From: Epinephelus fuscoguttatus
Taxonomy: Eukaryota; Chordata; Actinopteri; Perciformes; Serranidae
NCBI RefSeq assembly: GCF_011397635.1
Contig: NC_064771.1
Location: forward strand, 17,857,379-17,921,378
Reading direction: 5' to 3'
DNA length: 64,000 bases
Part shown: positions 21,780 through 34,800 of the stretch, piece after piece
Numbering within the stretch: position 1 is the first letter of the stretch
Layout: each line of letters begins with the position of its first letter
Made by a program: the position numbers and the translations under genes
Notes under the pieces: generated by a model
What the model was told of the DNA's origin: nothing
What the model saw: only the letters and a program-made list of their open reading frames with translations
Database searches by the model: none

Positions 21780-22128
21780 CATAAGACAGAGAGGCTGTCA
21801 AGGGCAGGGTGAGAGGGAGGGACACGGGAGAGGAAGAAGGGGGGGACGAAGGGGCTCACAGAGAGCGCACTGTTAGAGGACAGAAGAGTGTTAACAGCCA
21901 GCGTAGGTAGATCACCGGACAAACGCTGCAGCTACAAGTCAGGGCGGAGAGGGAAGGAGTGAGAAACAGATAGGGAGGTTCACACGTGCGAGGAGAGAAG
22001 CGGAGTGTTTGGGCAACAGGAGCTTTTGGTAGGCAGAAAGAGGGCAGCCAAGCCTGAGGAGATGCTGTGAGGAAAGGGTGCCAAGTGATGGAGCTTGAAG
22101 CAGTCAGCAGGCGGCCACAATTAGTCAG
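21780..22128 (+). promoter_or_regulatory. plekha4: Candidate 5' exon of plekha4 with purine-rich leader
   Basis: The first recognised plekha4 coding exon begins right after a splice acceptor, so an upstream exon must exist. This GA-rich, GC-enriched block ends in a good donor, CAG|GTACAG, after 22128. An ATG at 22088 stays open to the donor and ends in phase 2. Joined to the exon at 25899 it would enter the ATG at 25900 in frame and add 14 residues. The block may instead be plain 5' UTR. Not provable without RNA. Confidence 0.35.
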
Positions 22129-23960
22129 GTACAGCAATATGGCATCTTTATTCTGATTCTTGTTTATTTATAAGTAGTATTTGAACAACTTAATTTAATT
22201 TATTCAACTAAAAACCACAGAGATACTTGAACGTATGAATATATCCTGTATTTTTATTAATTGTATATGTTTACAGCACAGTTTGTTATACATTGTAAAC
22301 AAAAAGACTGCTGTTGCTCAAGGTTACCAGCATTGTGAAGCAGTGATGTGATGTATTATCTGTGGCTGAACTATTACAGGCCCACTGGGGGACTTTTCTC
22401 AGCTTTGCTAGGCTGTGACATCTCAGCTGCATTTCCCCAGCAACTTTTATGCCTCCTACAGACCAACGTCACTGTGTAAATCCATGTGATATATGCTGTG
22501 TACAATAATCCAGTATCCTCACGAGGCAGTCAAATTAATCGCTGTGACAGCGCCTTACGTCACCACCTAACTTATCAAGGTCAAACAGATCGTGATGATT
22601 TTGTTGACATTGAAGCGCGTAAGAATGCAGGAGACATGCAAATGTTTTTGCTGATGGAGAGGGAGGATATTTTATTCAACATGCTCTGTGTCCAACTTCA
22701 CATGATGCTCCAGAGTCCTCAGGCGCCACAAAGCGCACTCTGTGTGGTACACAGACCCACCATTTGTCCTCCCCTCCATCCCTCTTTAGCATTTTAAGTC
22801 CTCTCCTCCCCGAGCAGTGACCCCCGCTGATTAAAAAGGAGATTTTCCAAATATTTCACAACACCCACGTAACCCCCAGCGGCTATGAGGTTGTTGGTCT
22901 CTGCTCTCATCTCTCACAAAGACTTGATTGTTTCCCCCCTATTTACTCCGTGTCTCGCTTGCAGAGGATTGTGGTTGATATGGACGTAGACCTCTGGATC
23001 ACCCACGAGTGCCTGTGGGGTCTCAGTTTCTCATGAACTGTTATCTTCAAGTTCATCTGTGCTGCTGTTTTTTTAAGGATCAACAGTAACTGTTCAGTTT
23101 AGATAAGCTGGGAAATGAAGCTTTGCTGAGGCAGCTACAACAGGTGTTGGTTAAAAGTAGCTGAAAACCAGTTTTAAAACTCAAATAATAATTGCTTTGA
23201 GTTGTCAAGTGAGCTTGTACATCATTATTACATTGCACATGATAAAAAAGCACATCAACTGCAAATACAGAAAATGGGGGTATTGTACATTTCTGCAAAC
23301 CACAGACATGTTTGATTCGTACGTTTCATGCGTATCATACATATCATATTGACGTTTATAAAGTGATGTAGCATATGACGGTGGATAGCATGTCACCTGG
23401 GCGAGGCGGCTGCCAACCTGCAGACTGCTCCAACAAAACAGCAATGACGGTCCCCTTGCCTAAGTTGTCACCCAGGTTGTCACCTACTGTAGGTGGGACA
23501 GTTGCTAAGCTGCAGGCCACTGTTTGCGAGCAACGCACAGCAACACTGTTTCTTTCAGAGGCCCATCACTGCTTCTACAGCGGCTTTTGTGCTACCTCAG
23601 ACGGGGATTTTTTTGCCAAAACATCACCTTTTCCTAACTCTAACCAAGTGATTTTTGTGCCTGAATATAAGCATGTTAATCACAGTGTTGTTAGAGATGT
23701 AAAGCATAGCATATCAGCTATATAATAACAGGAAACATATCCACGGTCTGCAGAAACATACAGTGCAAACATTTTTTCTGGCTATTGGTTTAAATACAGC
23801 ACACATATAAAGTAGCTAAGCATAAAAAATGTGGTGTTCACAGACCGATTAAAATACAACAGATACAACTTATAAACAGCAAGCAGTTTGGCACAAAATG
23901 GAAACTTAGGAAAAATACAAACTGAAAATCTCAAAATACTCATCTTTTCTAAATACACAC
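22129..23960. other. Gene-free stretch, probable plekha4 intron or upstream DNA
   Basis: No coding exon is supported. Near 22975 TCGCTTGCAG|AGGATTGTGG looks like a splice acceptor and could start a non-coding leader exon. Short ORFs on both strands have no motifs. Confidence 0.3.
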
Positions 23961-23971
23961 ATACTCTACAG

Positions 23972-24301
23972 CAGTGGTTTCCAACTGGTCCAGCCACAAG
24001 GTCCAATTTTCTCCTTAGTCATTAGTTCAAGGTCCACACAGTTTAATACATTCAGCGTCATACTTGCATTTGGTCATGTCTTAATGCTAGTTTGCTGTCT
24101 CTGTCAAGTAGCTGTCTGTTAGTCACTCACTCTACAGCAGAAAATGGCACTTCAAAATAAAAGCTCTGTACCAGAAATTCACTGTACTTCAAAATAAAGT
24201 GTGTTTGTTACCAACTTGACACATTTGCAGTCACTTGCAGTCCCTTTAAAATGGACCCACGACCCACTTTTGGACCATGACCCACCAGTTAGGAACCACT
24301 G
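23972..24301. mobile_element. hAT MITE with intact 8-bp target duplication (330 bp)
   Basis: The ends are near-perfect inverted repeats: CAGTGGTTTCCAACTGG, and CCAGTTAGGAACCACTG on the right. The same 8 bases, CTCTACAG, flank both sides (23964-23971 and 24302-24309), as hAT insertion makes. There is no transposase. A second, more worn copy is at about 50983-51253 in a ppfia3 intron. Confidence 0.9.
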
Positions 24302-24418
24302 CTCTACAGTAAGAAAGTCTGTGTAATTCATAAAGTAAATGGTACTTTATATAGTACTATAAGTAGTAATTCAAATAGTATTGGAACATAAAAAATAAGG
24401 CATTTAAAGTGTGGGGTT

Positions 24419-24752
24419 TAGTGGCATCTAGGGTTGAGATTGCAGATTGCAACCAGCTGAAACTTTTCCTGTGTGTCAAGCGTGTAGGAGAACTACAGTG
24501 GCTGATGCAAAAATGCAAAAAGGTAAATGGCCCTATCTGGAGTTAGTGTTTGGTTTGTCTGTTCTGGGCTACTGTAGAAACAACATGGCGGACTCTGTGG
24601 AGGGGGACCCGCTCTGTATCTAAATATAAACAGCTCGTTCTTAGGTAAATAAAACATGACATTTAGTTTTAGGTGATTATAAACCAGTGAAAACATAGTT
24701 CTGAATATCATATACCATTTCTGCCAATATTTCCTCCTAAATCCAACACACC
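24419..24752. mobile_element. Inverted-repeat element, copy 2 (about 334 bp)
   Basis: It shares GGCATCTAG, GATTGCAACCAGCTGAAAC, AAAACATGACATTT and the right end CCTAAATCC with copy 1 at 15796-16491. It lacks that copy's duplicated middle, so this is probably nearer the basic unit. The left end is shortened. Confidence 0.55.
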
Positions 24753-25899
24753 GGGCCTTCAAGTAGATAAATGAAATCTAATTTCTTATGCATACAAAAA
24801 CAAACACAAAAAAAAAGTACAGGTGCCAGAGACATGCAACCGTTTGACCTGCACAGAAACAGATCTGCTGATAAAACCTTGTGATCGTGTGCCCGAAGAG
24901 ACAGCATGACTCTACAGAAACCCAAAAACCTGTGACAGAGTAAAAACCCACCCCTTCCCACACATTCGTCTTCAATAGGCCCCTTCACTTCCCCGGCTCC
25001 ATGCTCCTTTATTTTTGTTGTCTGCCCTCAGCAGTCCACGCTGCAGTTCTGCAGCTCGGGACACATTCCAAATTTCGTCTCTCATACCAGCCCATCGCTG
25101 CTGCCAGATTGGTTTTCACACAGTCCTGGGGCCCCTCCCTGCTACCACGGCGATGCAGCTGTCACCTGTCAGTTTCATGGTGGGGATACGCACCGGCCTG
25201 TTGTGGCTCAGAATAGAATTGTGGGAGACTTTTTGCTGGAAGTGGAAGAGCCGTAACACCAAAGTCTCTGGGAGGATGAACAGTTGACTGGGAAAAAATC
25301 TCAACTATATGGGAATGTGGCAAATGTGAGCTCAGAGGTTATGGGGTGCTTCTCATGGGAGTGACTGACTGCTTCTTCTGAGGGAGATTCTGGGATTGTA
25401 TTGGTAAGGCCTCATGTCTTAGCGTCACTCAGGGCAACCAAGTCATTCAAATGTGTAGGAAAAGCTAGCTAGACTGTTCACGTCACATGCGTACTCAAAT
25501 TTTTTAAGATTTTTGTGTGGCAACTGTGAGTGTGAGGCCCTTTTTATTTTGCGATTTCTTTGCTTGATGGAACTTTTATTCAAAAATCCATTATAATGTA
25601 GACATCTTGTGTCTTTTGTGTGTGTGTGCCACTAAGTAAATACTGTATGACCTTGAATAACGTCTTAAAAACACACTTATATATGATATATCCTGGTTAA
25701 AGTTCACATTCAGCTTTGGTTTGGGTGCAAACGCTGACATTTTGGATGTGACATTTGCATCCTGCTCTGACATTTCTGACAAAAGTTTGTGACAGTGAGC
25801 CTCTTCTCAGTAATTTATCTGTCTTTTCTTTTTATGGGTTTCTCTGTGGATGCTTTCAACTGCAGTCTGTATTTGAATATTTGTGTTTTATGCTGCAGA

Positions 25900-28800
25900 A
25901 TGGATGACCAGGACAGAGTGAGCCAAGCATCCAGCGTGGCTACTATTTCCTACTTTCCTGTCATGAAGGTTTGTTTTAAGTTTTCTATCTTGTAATGTCT
26001 GTCTCTGACGCATGTGCTATTACTGCATGCAAGCATATATAACTGGGTGGATTAATTTTACTCAAATGTATATAACTTCCTTTTTTTTGAGTAACAGGAA
26101 AGCGATGGAAAGGTGCAAACATTTGGGAAAAGATGTCAGGCTGCCAAGAGAGACCCCAACTGTCCTGTGGTCATCAGAGGATGGCTCAACAAAAAAGTAA
26201 TTTCCCAACATGGTTAACAATTTATAACTTCATCACTGCATGTAGCAGAGTGACTGATTCAAGCAAAGAGCAGCCCATAATGAATCTCCCTCCTGCAGGA
26301 CAGCTCTGGTTTGAAGCTGTGGAAGAGGCGGTGGTTTGTCCTCTCCAACTTCTGTCTGTTTTACTATAAAGGTACACAGCTTGTAGCCGAACACTCTGCC
26401 TGGAATGAAACTCTTTCATGTGCTCTGACTGTACAACAATGAACTCTTCTTCTTTTTCTGTCGCCCTGGCAGACAGTAGAGAAGAATCTGTGCTGGGCAG
26501 CATCCCACTGCCGAGCTACAAGATCCTGTTCTGCACGCCACGAGAATGCAAGAACAGAAAATTTACCTTCAAGGTATCATCATTCGGTTGCTCGCTCAGT
26601 CACTAAATGCATTGTCAACATTTGATTTTAAGTCTTATATTGTGGATCACACAGGAAGTTTTCTAACTCCACTGAACACATCAACAGTGTGACTTTGTGA
26701 ATGATTTCTGTAACATTAGGTGGTGCACCAAGGGATGCGCTCCTATTTCTTCAGTGCTGACACTCAGGAGGACATGCTGGGTTGGGTCCGAGCCCTCAGT
26801 CAGTCTGCTGCGATGGAGACAAACAGCTCCCTGAACAGGTACAGCACTATTTATTACAGACGTGAGGTGTTACACAGTGAATCTCAAGCATTTTTTAGTG
26901 TTAAGTCCCTTTTTGCTCTGATGCTTTCAGGCGTTGCTCAAGCTATCAGGATTTCACACAGATAGGTGGCAGCAGTGAATCGGTGGACTTCCCTAAACCC
27001 CCCTCTGATGGAGAGGGTCCCTCCCAGAGACACAAGCACGTCAGCAGGACTCTGAGCGAACCGAGTCATCTCGCTGGTGGGAGGATGGGGACGTCGCGCT
27101 CAGAGCAGAGGGGGAGGCGGAGTGTGCGTCAGAGAAACAGCAGGTTGTCAAGTCATCTGTGTGTGTGAAAGACACATATTTAAATCCCAGTGGTTTACTT
27201 AGAGGGGGAAAAAAGCATCACGAGGAAGGTCCCAGCTTTGGCATTTCTGTTCTGTTTTCTCTTCAAATAGAACACCCAGCCCTCCGGATTATAATGGAAG
27301 AAGAGCTTGTGGTCCACACCAAGAGGAAGACTCTGGTCAAAACACACCACCCACACAGACAGAAATGGGTTCTCTGACCTCGAGAGGTCAGCTGGGGTCA
27401 CGACCTCACACACCAGTGGGAAGGGTGGACATCCGACCTCAGGATGATTCAGGCATGGTGCCACAAACCCTGTATTACGCACCGGCCTCACCTAACCTGG
27501 AGTTCAAATCCACTCCAACAACTCCAGTCACGGAAAGATGGCAGAATCTAAGCAAGGTCAGGACTTGTATGGTTGATCTTGATCAGAAAATGTAATCCAA
27601 TGGCCAGGGTTAAAGAAATAATCCTGATGATGTCAAAGCACAGTACTTAAAGGGACAGTTCACCCCCAAATCAAAAACACATATTTTTTCTCTTACATGT
27701 AGTGTTGTTTATCAATGTAGACTGTTTTGACGTGAGTTGCGGAGTATTGGAGATATCGGCCGTAGAGATGTCTGCCTTTTCTCCAGTATAATGGAACTAG
27801 ATGGCACTCGGCTTGTGGTGCTCAAAGCTCCAAACAAAAACATTTGAAAAACTCAACAGCGATGTCTCTTTCAAGAAATCATAACCTGGTTACTCAAGAT
27901 AATCCACAGACCTTGTTGCGAGGAGTTTCATGTAGGAACTATTTTCTTTCCACCGAATTTCACCCGTCAACCTTATCTCTGCGCAGAAAGAAGCATGAAT
28001 CTACTGCTAGCTCACCTAGCACCACTGCGCTAGCTAACGTTACAGCTCAGCCATGGAGGATGTCATTAATGTTTACATCTCGCGCTGTCACACACAGGAG
28101 CCCCTCGTACATGAGTAGATGCACACTTCCTTCTGCGCAGTGATACAGTTAGTAGGCTGAAAGAAAGAAAATAGTTCCTTCATGAAACTGCTCACAACAA
28201 GGTCTGTGGATTATCTTGAGTTACCGGGTCATGATTTCTGGTAAAAGACATTACTGTTTAGTTTTTCAAATGTATTTTTTTGGCACTTTGAGCACCACAA
28301 GCTGAGTGCCATCTAGTTTCATTACACTGGAGAAAACACAGACATCTCTACAGCTAATATCTCCGACACTCGGCAGCTCACACCAACACAATCTAGACTG
28401 AAAATAGTATTACAGGTAAGAAAGAAAAATATGTATTTTTGATTTGGAGGTGAACTGTCCCTTTAATCACTGAAGTAGTCCTTTAACATAATTTTGCTGT
28501 CTTGTTATTCACACCTTGTCTTTTCATTGTTTACAGCCCACACCTACATATGGGTCTGTCCATCATATCTCGAGTGGGAGACGACCCTTAGGAAAGGTGA
28601 TTATAGTATGAACAGTACATGTATTACAAGCATCCAGACTGGTGTGCAGCAGTGTACGGTGGCACAGTACGTTTTGTATAATGTCATGCGTTCTCTGTTC
28701 TTGTCATCTACATGCTGTCTCTCCTCAGAGCTACTCCACAGGCGCACATGCAGACTTACTGCCCCCTTTGCCCCCGTCATCGAGAGCTGCACATGCTCCC

Positions 28801-31800
28801 CACCACCCACACCACCACCACCACCACCATCATCACCATCACCGCAGCAATTTATCTGTTTGTGTGCTACCGCCAGCTATGGTACAGCCAGCTATGCTCT
28901 GTGTTCCTGTAGTGTCTTGTGTAGTACAAGTCGTATTATGTTCTTTGTATATGTATGTGTCCTCAAAAACACTGTTGTGTTGTGGTGTCGTCTCTAACTG
29001 TGCAGACTAATTTTGTCAGTATAACCGAGAGTGTTTTTGTAGACTATGTGATACTGTCCTGAAGTTTAATATGTATGTCACTGACTTGTTTTTATGTCCA
29101 TGTCATATATATTGTCACTAATGCTTATTGTGTCCATTTTATTTGTGACTAATAAATTATATATTGTGCTCATTGTTTTTATTGTGTTTAATCCTAGTTA
29201 TATATGCGTGTTTTGTCTGATTTTGTCAAGTTCTGCTGTAATTATAATATATGACATGAGAGTTACATGAAGCAGCTGATTGCCAAATATCTTTCTTTCA
29301 ATTTTATGACCAATGGCTGCAGCCTCTGTTTGTGTCACCACAGGGCTGAAGCTTGCACAATGCTCTCTTGAAAGACAGCTCACTCTTCACATTAAAGCAT
29401 TCAAGCGTCAACCAATATTAACCGACTGTAGCCGGCACAAAGTATTTCATAAAAACATATTCGAAAAAGATCGTATAAAAAAATTCAATTCACAACCACA
29501 TATTGATAAAACCTGGCGAACAGGAACAAGCAATATCAAAAAGCACTGTTTTAAAAAAATGTATTTTTTAACAATAATGCATTTCAGCCCCCAAAGCCTG
29601 ACCCGAGGGAAGCCCCACCAATCAGGCCTCTTGAAAGTGATGCAGATGTGAGTATATTTACAATGCTGCCATATGGCTGACTGTCACCATGGTACATTGC
29701 TGCTATTTATCTTATTATATGTTTCTCTCTGAGTTTTGATTTTTCTCTCTTCAGGCTGTGTTGACAAGGTTGTGTGGGTGTGACAAGCTGCTCCAGTCTC
29801 TGTCTGTCGAACTGGCCCAGCTACAAATGGATAAAGTGAGTAATTACCCCATTAGACTACAAATTTAAGGCTATAAATAATGAATAGCAAATAGAAAAAT
29901 AAGCATGTTGTGACTGGTTTAAGGATGAAAATAAGAAAGACTTAATTTCCTTTTCGCAGGACAGCTGCCAGTGTGCATTAGAGGTGTCCAGACTGCAGCT
30001 GGAGGAGTGGAAAAACCAGGGGCCCAGGGCCCAGGAAGAAGCACTGACCCAGAAGGCTTTGCTTCAGGAAGAGCTGGTCACAATCCGTGCCAGGATGTGT
30101 GATGTGTCGCTGGTATGTATTAAGCACAGGTGCAGGGAATCAGAATGAGACAATACAGTGCCACTACTTGGATTGCCTAGCTTGTTATGCCATTAATCAT
30201 TCAGCACGGATGTAATATGTTTATGAACTGTCGATCTTTTTATTCAGGAAATGGAGAGGGTGTGGAGTCAGTATGAGAGAATGGAGAGTGAACTGATGGT
30301 TATCCGTTCACATCTTCAGCACATCTGTCACTTTGGACTGCCACAGGTATTTGACAAGCACAAACAGGTGTGTGTTATGTGTGTGTAAAGTATGTTTATA
30401 GTTTTTAGCCATTGACCTTAATGTCACACAAGCACTGAAGTCTTTCTACAAAACAATAAAGAAGCTGTATGTGACATTCAGAGCATATTTATGATTCAGA
30501 GTCTGAGCCAGAATTGTTTGCACACAGCTCTCATCTGGAGGTGGCTGAGCTAGCCGCTAACAGTGATAACAGCGTGAACAGTGCTAACAACGGCAACAGT
30601 GCCGACAGAGTTAACAGCAGTAATGTGTGGGGGCAATGTGATTAGCTTGCCAGTGGGATACACACACAGTGACTCACATATGCTAACATGCATACACGGC
30701 CAGACCGTCTACCACAACAAAGTACAGAGAAGCTCAGATTACAAAATACACAGAGGGAGCGTGACTTCATTCTCTGCTCAGCACACCATACACTATATCT
30801 TTACAGAGCAAATCGTTTTTTGCTGCTATATTAATGAACATACAGAACCTTTAAGGCTCATAAGTCAAGTTTTTGAGTAATAACTTTTGTTTTGTTCTCT
30901 TGTCAGGACCAGTCTCAGGCCCAGAGAGAGCTGTGGATGATGGAGGACATCCTGGCCGGACTTAGGATCAACAGGGATCACTTCCGCTTCCTGCTGGGAC
31001 TACAGAGGCACCACTGTAAGCATCACCTCTTCCTCACTGTCATGCTGAGAGTCTTTAGCTAGTGGAGAAATTTAGACTGTATAATCATAATTGTTAGTAG
31101 TTAACAAAAATAAGGTGTATTTCAGTGTTTTGTGGTGGTCAAACAATTACCTCTTGCTTCCATTTGGGGCTGCCAGTGAGCAAAGTTGCCTGGCTCATCT
31201 AAAAACCTGACAATAGTGAACAGTGTCAAGACAGTGACCTTTTCTGTCTCCCCCTCAGTGTACCAGCCAACATCTCCACATCCTGGATCCCCTGGCTCAC
31301 CCACAGAGAGGCCGCACAGTGGAATGGTACGACTCCTGTCCATTGTTTGTTTCGTTGTCAGCATTCCCTGACGTTTCCTCTCTCTGCTTATGAACAAATG
31401 TGGAATTGTTGTCCACTCAGTGAGAAGGTTAAATCCATCTGCTGGCATCTGGCCACAGCATTTTGTTTTACATTTGCAGAACTCTTCTTTGGAGTTTGGT
31501 ATGAGTCTAGGCTACTTTACTTGGTAAGCATGTACGATAGTACATCAACCGAACAGCAGGATGTGCAAGCCAGAGTTGTCTGTGCCATCTTCTGCCTTCA
31601 TTCAGATATCATTAAGGCCCAGACACATCAAACCAATGGTCAGCCGCTGTTGGCAAGCATCTGTGTCCTGCACTGCTGGCACTCATCAGCCCTTGTTGGC
31701 CCTTATTGACTTTTTTCAGCTGATTCAACATATGGAATTGCCAGTGATGACGGAGGAGCCCATCTTTAAATGAAAACACTCTGATTAGCACTTGAGCTCA

Positions 31801-34800
31801 GTGCATGAGAAGAGAAACGGAAGTGAGGAAAGCAAATGACTGTTTGTGTTATCGTTCATGAGTAACATCCTTTATTCTTTCAACATTGGGTTGTGTCATT
31901 ATTGGGCTAAGTGGCTAACTAGCATCTTGAATCCATCCGATCGGCCTTCCTAGTGTACCTTTTCGAATGACGAATACAAATTACTGCTGCCTGCTGGTAT
32001 GGGGAGTTATTTTTATTCATGTGGGTGCAGAAGGTACATGATAGTTGGCTATTGGCTGTAGTCTTTGTGATGTCTTCAAATGCAATTTTTTGACCGAGAT
32101 ACAGGTGACATGAGGTGACGCAACAGTCAGCCTTCTGTTGACATGAGTTCTCTGATGTCTGTCTAGTGTGTCTGGGCCTTAAGTTAATCTAAAAATACAC
32201 TTTGACTGTTGAGATGACCAGATGATTGTGTTAAAGATTGATACCACTATGCTGAGGCATGCAGTATCAATGTTTGTCAGTCTGGTATGGATGTGGTAAA
32301 ATCCTCTATCACATCCCTTGTGATAATTATGCCCTCAGGATGTGGAACAAGAGCCACCACTCCGCCCACCGTTACCCCAGGAGCTACAGGAATGTTACCA
32401 GAGCAGGGATCAGGGCCATGGCTGGACAGAATCGCCATATGAGGTTTGTGAAATATAGACATCATCACTGACTAACCTTATCGATTAAAAATGTTTAAAC
32501 ATTTTTTCTCTGCTTATGTTTCAGGGAATCTATAGCCATGCTGTTGATCCTGTGCAGAGAAGAGGAAACAGCCAGCCTGACCTCCTTAATGTGAAAACAC
32601 CAAAAGACGCATTTGGTTGGCAGAGATATATTCAATACAAACACAGTGCATGCAAAGGGTGATATTAATACAATGGCCTGTAGATTAAGATTTTCTCACA
32701 TATCTATTATTAAACAGCTTTAATAGGTGTTTCATGCAAATGTTTTATTTCCCAGGGCCCAGCTTTGTATTGTCTTCCACCCTCATATTTCCTCTCTCTT
32801 CTTTCCTGTCACCCTCTCCTCCCACCCATCCTTTCTCACTCCCTCTATCCTTCCACTCCTCTTTCCTCTGTTTTCATTTCATCTTTAGAATCTGGTTCAA
32901 AGTGGATACCACCAGATACAACAAACCAATCAACCAAGGTTTGATCCTTCATTATTTCCTGTTTGCTGCTGGTTATAACCATATCTGGATGTATGCGATG
33001 TGATCCAAAACGCTCCAAATATAGAAGCAGTCAAAGCTGATTTTTTCCCCTCATTGCAATCACAGCCAAATTCCAATTCTTTAATTCTCTCATCTTCCTT
33101 GCAATTAGGGCATGTTGCAGTGCCTGTTGTAGGCGAGAGGGGGAGGCAGAGGCTCACGTCTTAGTGCAGTAGCTCTGTCTTCTCACATTCGCCACCCAAC
33201 CCCCCCTTTCTCACATGCTCACACACATACATACATACATACATACAGACATACAGATGAAGGCAACCATATGCACACCTCTGCACGATAATAGTGTTTT
33301 TCATATGCAAATCATGGATTCTGGTTCTTGCGTTACCTTTTCGACATGCATACTGCAGATTCATAAATGACTCATATTCTAAACAGCCTATATCTTTCCT
33401 AGAAGATGAAGATGAGTGAAGAGGAGCAGATCGAGCGGATAAAGAGGAATCAGGAGAGGATGACTAATAGAAAGAAACCCCCCATACCCACTCCAGGTCA
33501 AAGTTCAGAGACAAAAGAGGAGGTCTGCCAAATCATCAATCAGCGTAACTGACTGAATCACTACATTGTATTACACACCAAATACGCATTCACTAATCCA
33601 CCTTGGTGTTTCCTCAGGCACCCTTTCCTCTAAGGGTGACACGAGTTGTTACAGCCGTACTGCCGTCCTCTCTCGTGGCCAGGCGGGTTTCTGTTGAGGA
33701 TCCCCCACCCGAGCTCGACAACCCACTGCCCGAGCAGATCCCGCCTGAGATGCAGCAAAGATTGGCTGAGCAGAATAAAAAAATGTTGAACAAGCCACCC
33801 AGGCGTCTACTGCTGGAGGGCCCCGATCAAAACCAGGATCAGCCTATTAAAAGGACAAACAGGCAGCAGCATCAGGGAGTGCTGAGGTCCCCCAAGAGGG
33901 TGTCACGGTCAGAATCAAGCAGAAGCGAACCCACAGAGACCCCAAGAAATCGAGGTCAAGACCAAGCAGGGGTAGGAAACGGAAGTGAGAGCTTGGACGT
34001 CAGGGTAAGAAAGAATGAAGTAAAATGAAATCAGATTCACATGACTGAAGCACAGCATTCTGTAGAACGGTGATTCCATACCAATAATTTTCTAGTTCAT
34101 TGTAGTTGATATTATCTCATCTCATTCTGACATAACCTTTGTGTCTGGTTAAAATTGGCTTTACTTCTTCATTGTTTGAGGTCCCACAGATGCCACAGTT
34201 GTATGTGTAAAAATTAGAGACTGTCCTCCCAAAAACCAACACCACAGGCCATTTGTACAAGCAGCTCATTGCAACCCATATGTATATGGGTTATATGTTA
34301 ATTGTTAGGCTGTTGTAATGATGATGGGAGTAAAGGAGGAAGTCAGGTGACTTAGTAAAAAAAAGTGATGAAGTTCGCTTGGCAAGGTCACAGTGGATGG
34401 GTCCAACAAACTCAGGACTTTGACCCAGGAGACTGCTGTACGTGTCTCGTGTAAAACTAAACGTCATCTTAGGGTAATTCTGCCTATTGTAACCTACTTA
34501 ACTGACTTTATGTGCATAACATTACATATGTATGTGACATCAGTTATACAACAAACATACTTATCTTAACCAACTGATCTTTTCCTGAGCCTAATCAATC
34601 AGTTTTGTTGTCTAAACCTAACCAAACTTTAACCATTTCACAATGTAAACCACCTAAAACTCTGACAATTAACTGTCATTTATGTCATTTTTGTGTTGAT
34701 CTTCTGCCACTGGTAGGGGTACTATTTGCTCCTGTGGGTCATATTATATGACATGTCTGGTTGTATAGGTTGAAGGACTAAAAGAGGACTGAAAAACTTA

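Noticed and set aside
21856-22137. 93-codon minus-strand ORF
   Set aside because: Complement of the purine-rich candidate plekha4 leader; low-complexity Pro/Ser/Leu reading.
28494-29010. 167- and 122-codon ORFs around the poly-His exon
   Set aside because: Other frames, or read-through across the introns, of real plekha4 exons 28537-28596 and 28729-28881.
33222-33246. Short regular repeat as a CRISPR-like array
   Set aside because: A plain tetranucleotide microsatellite with no spacers, in a vertebrate intron.
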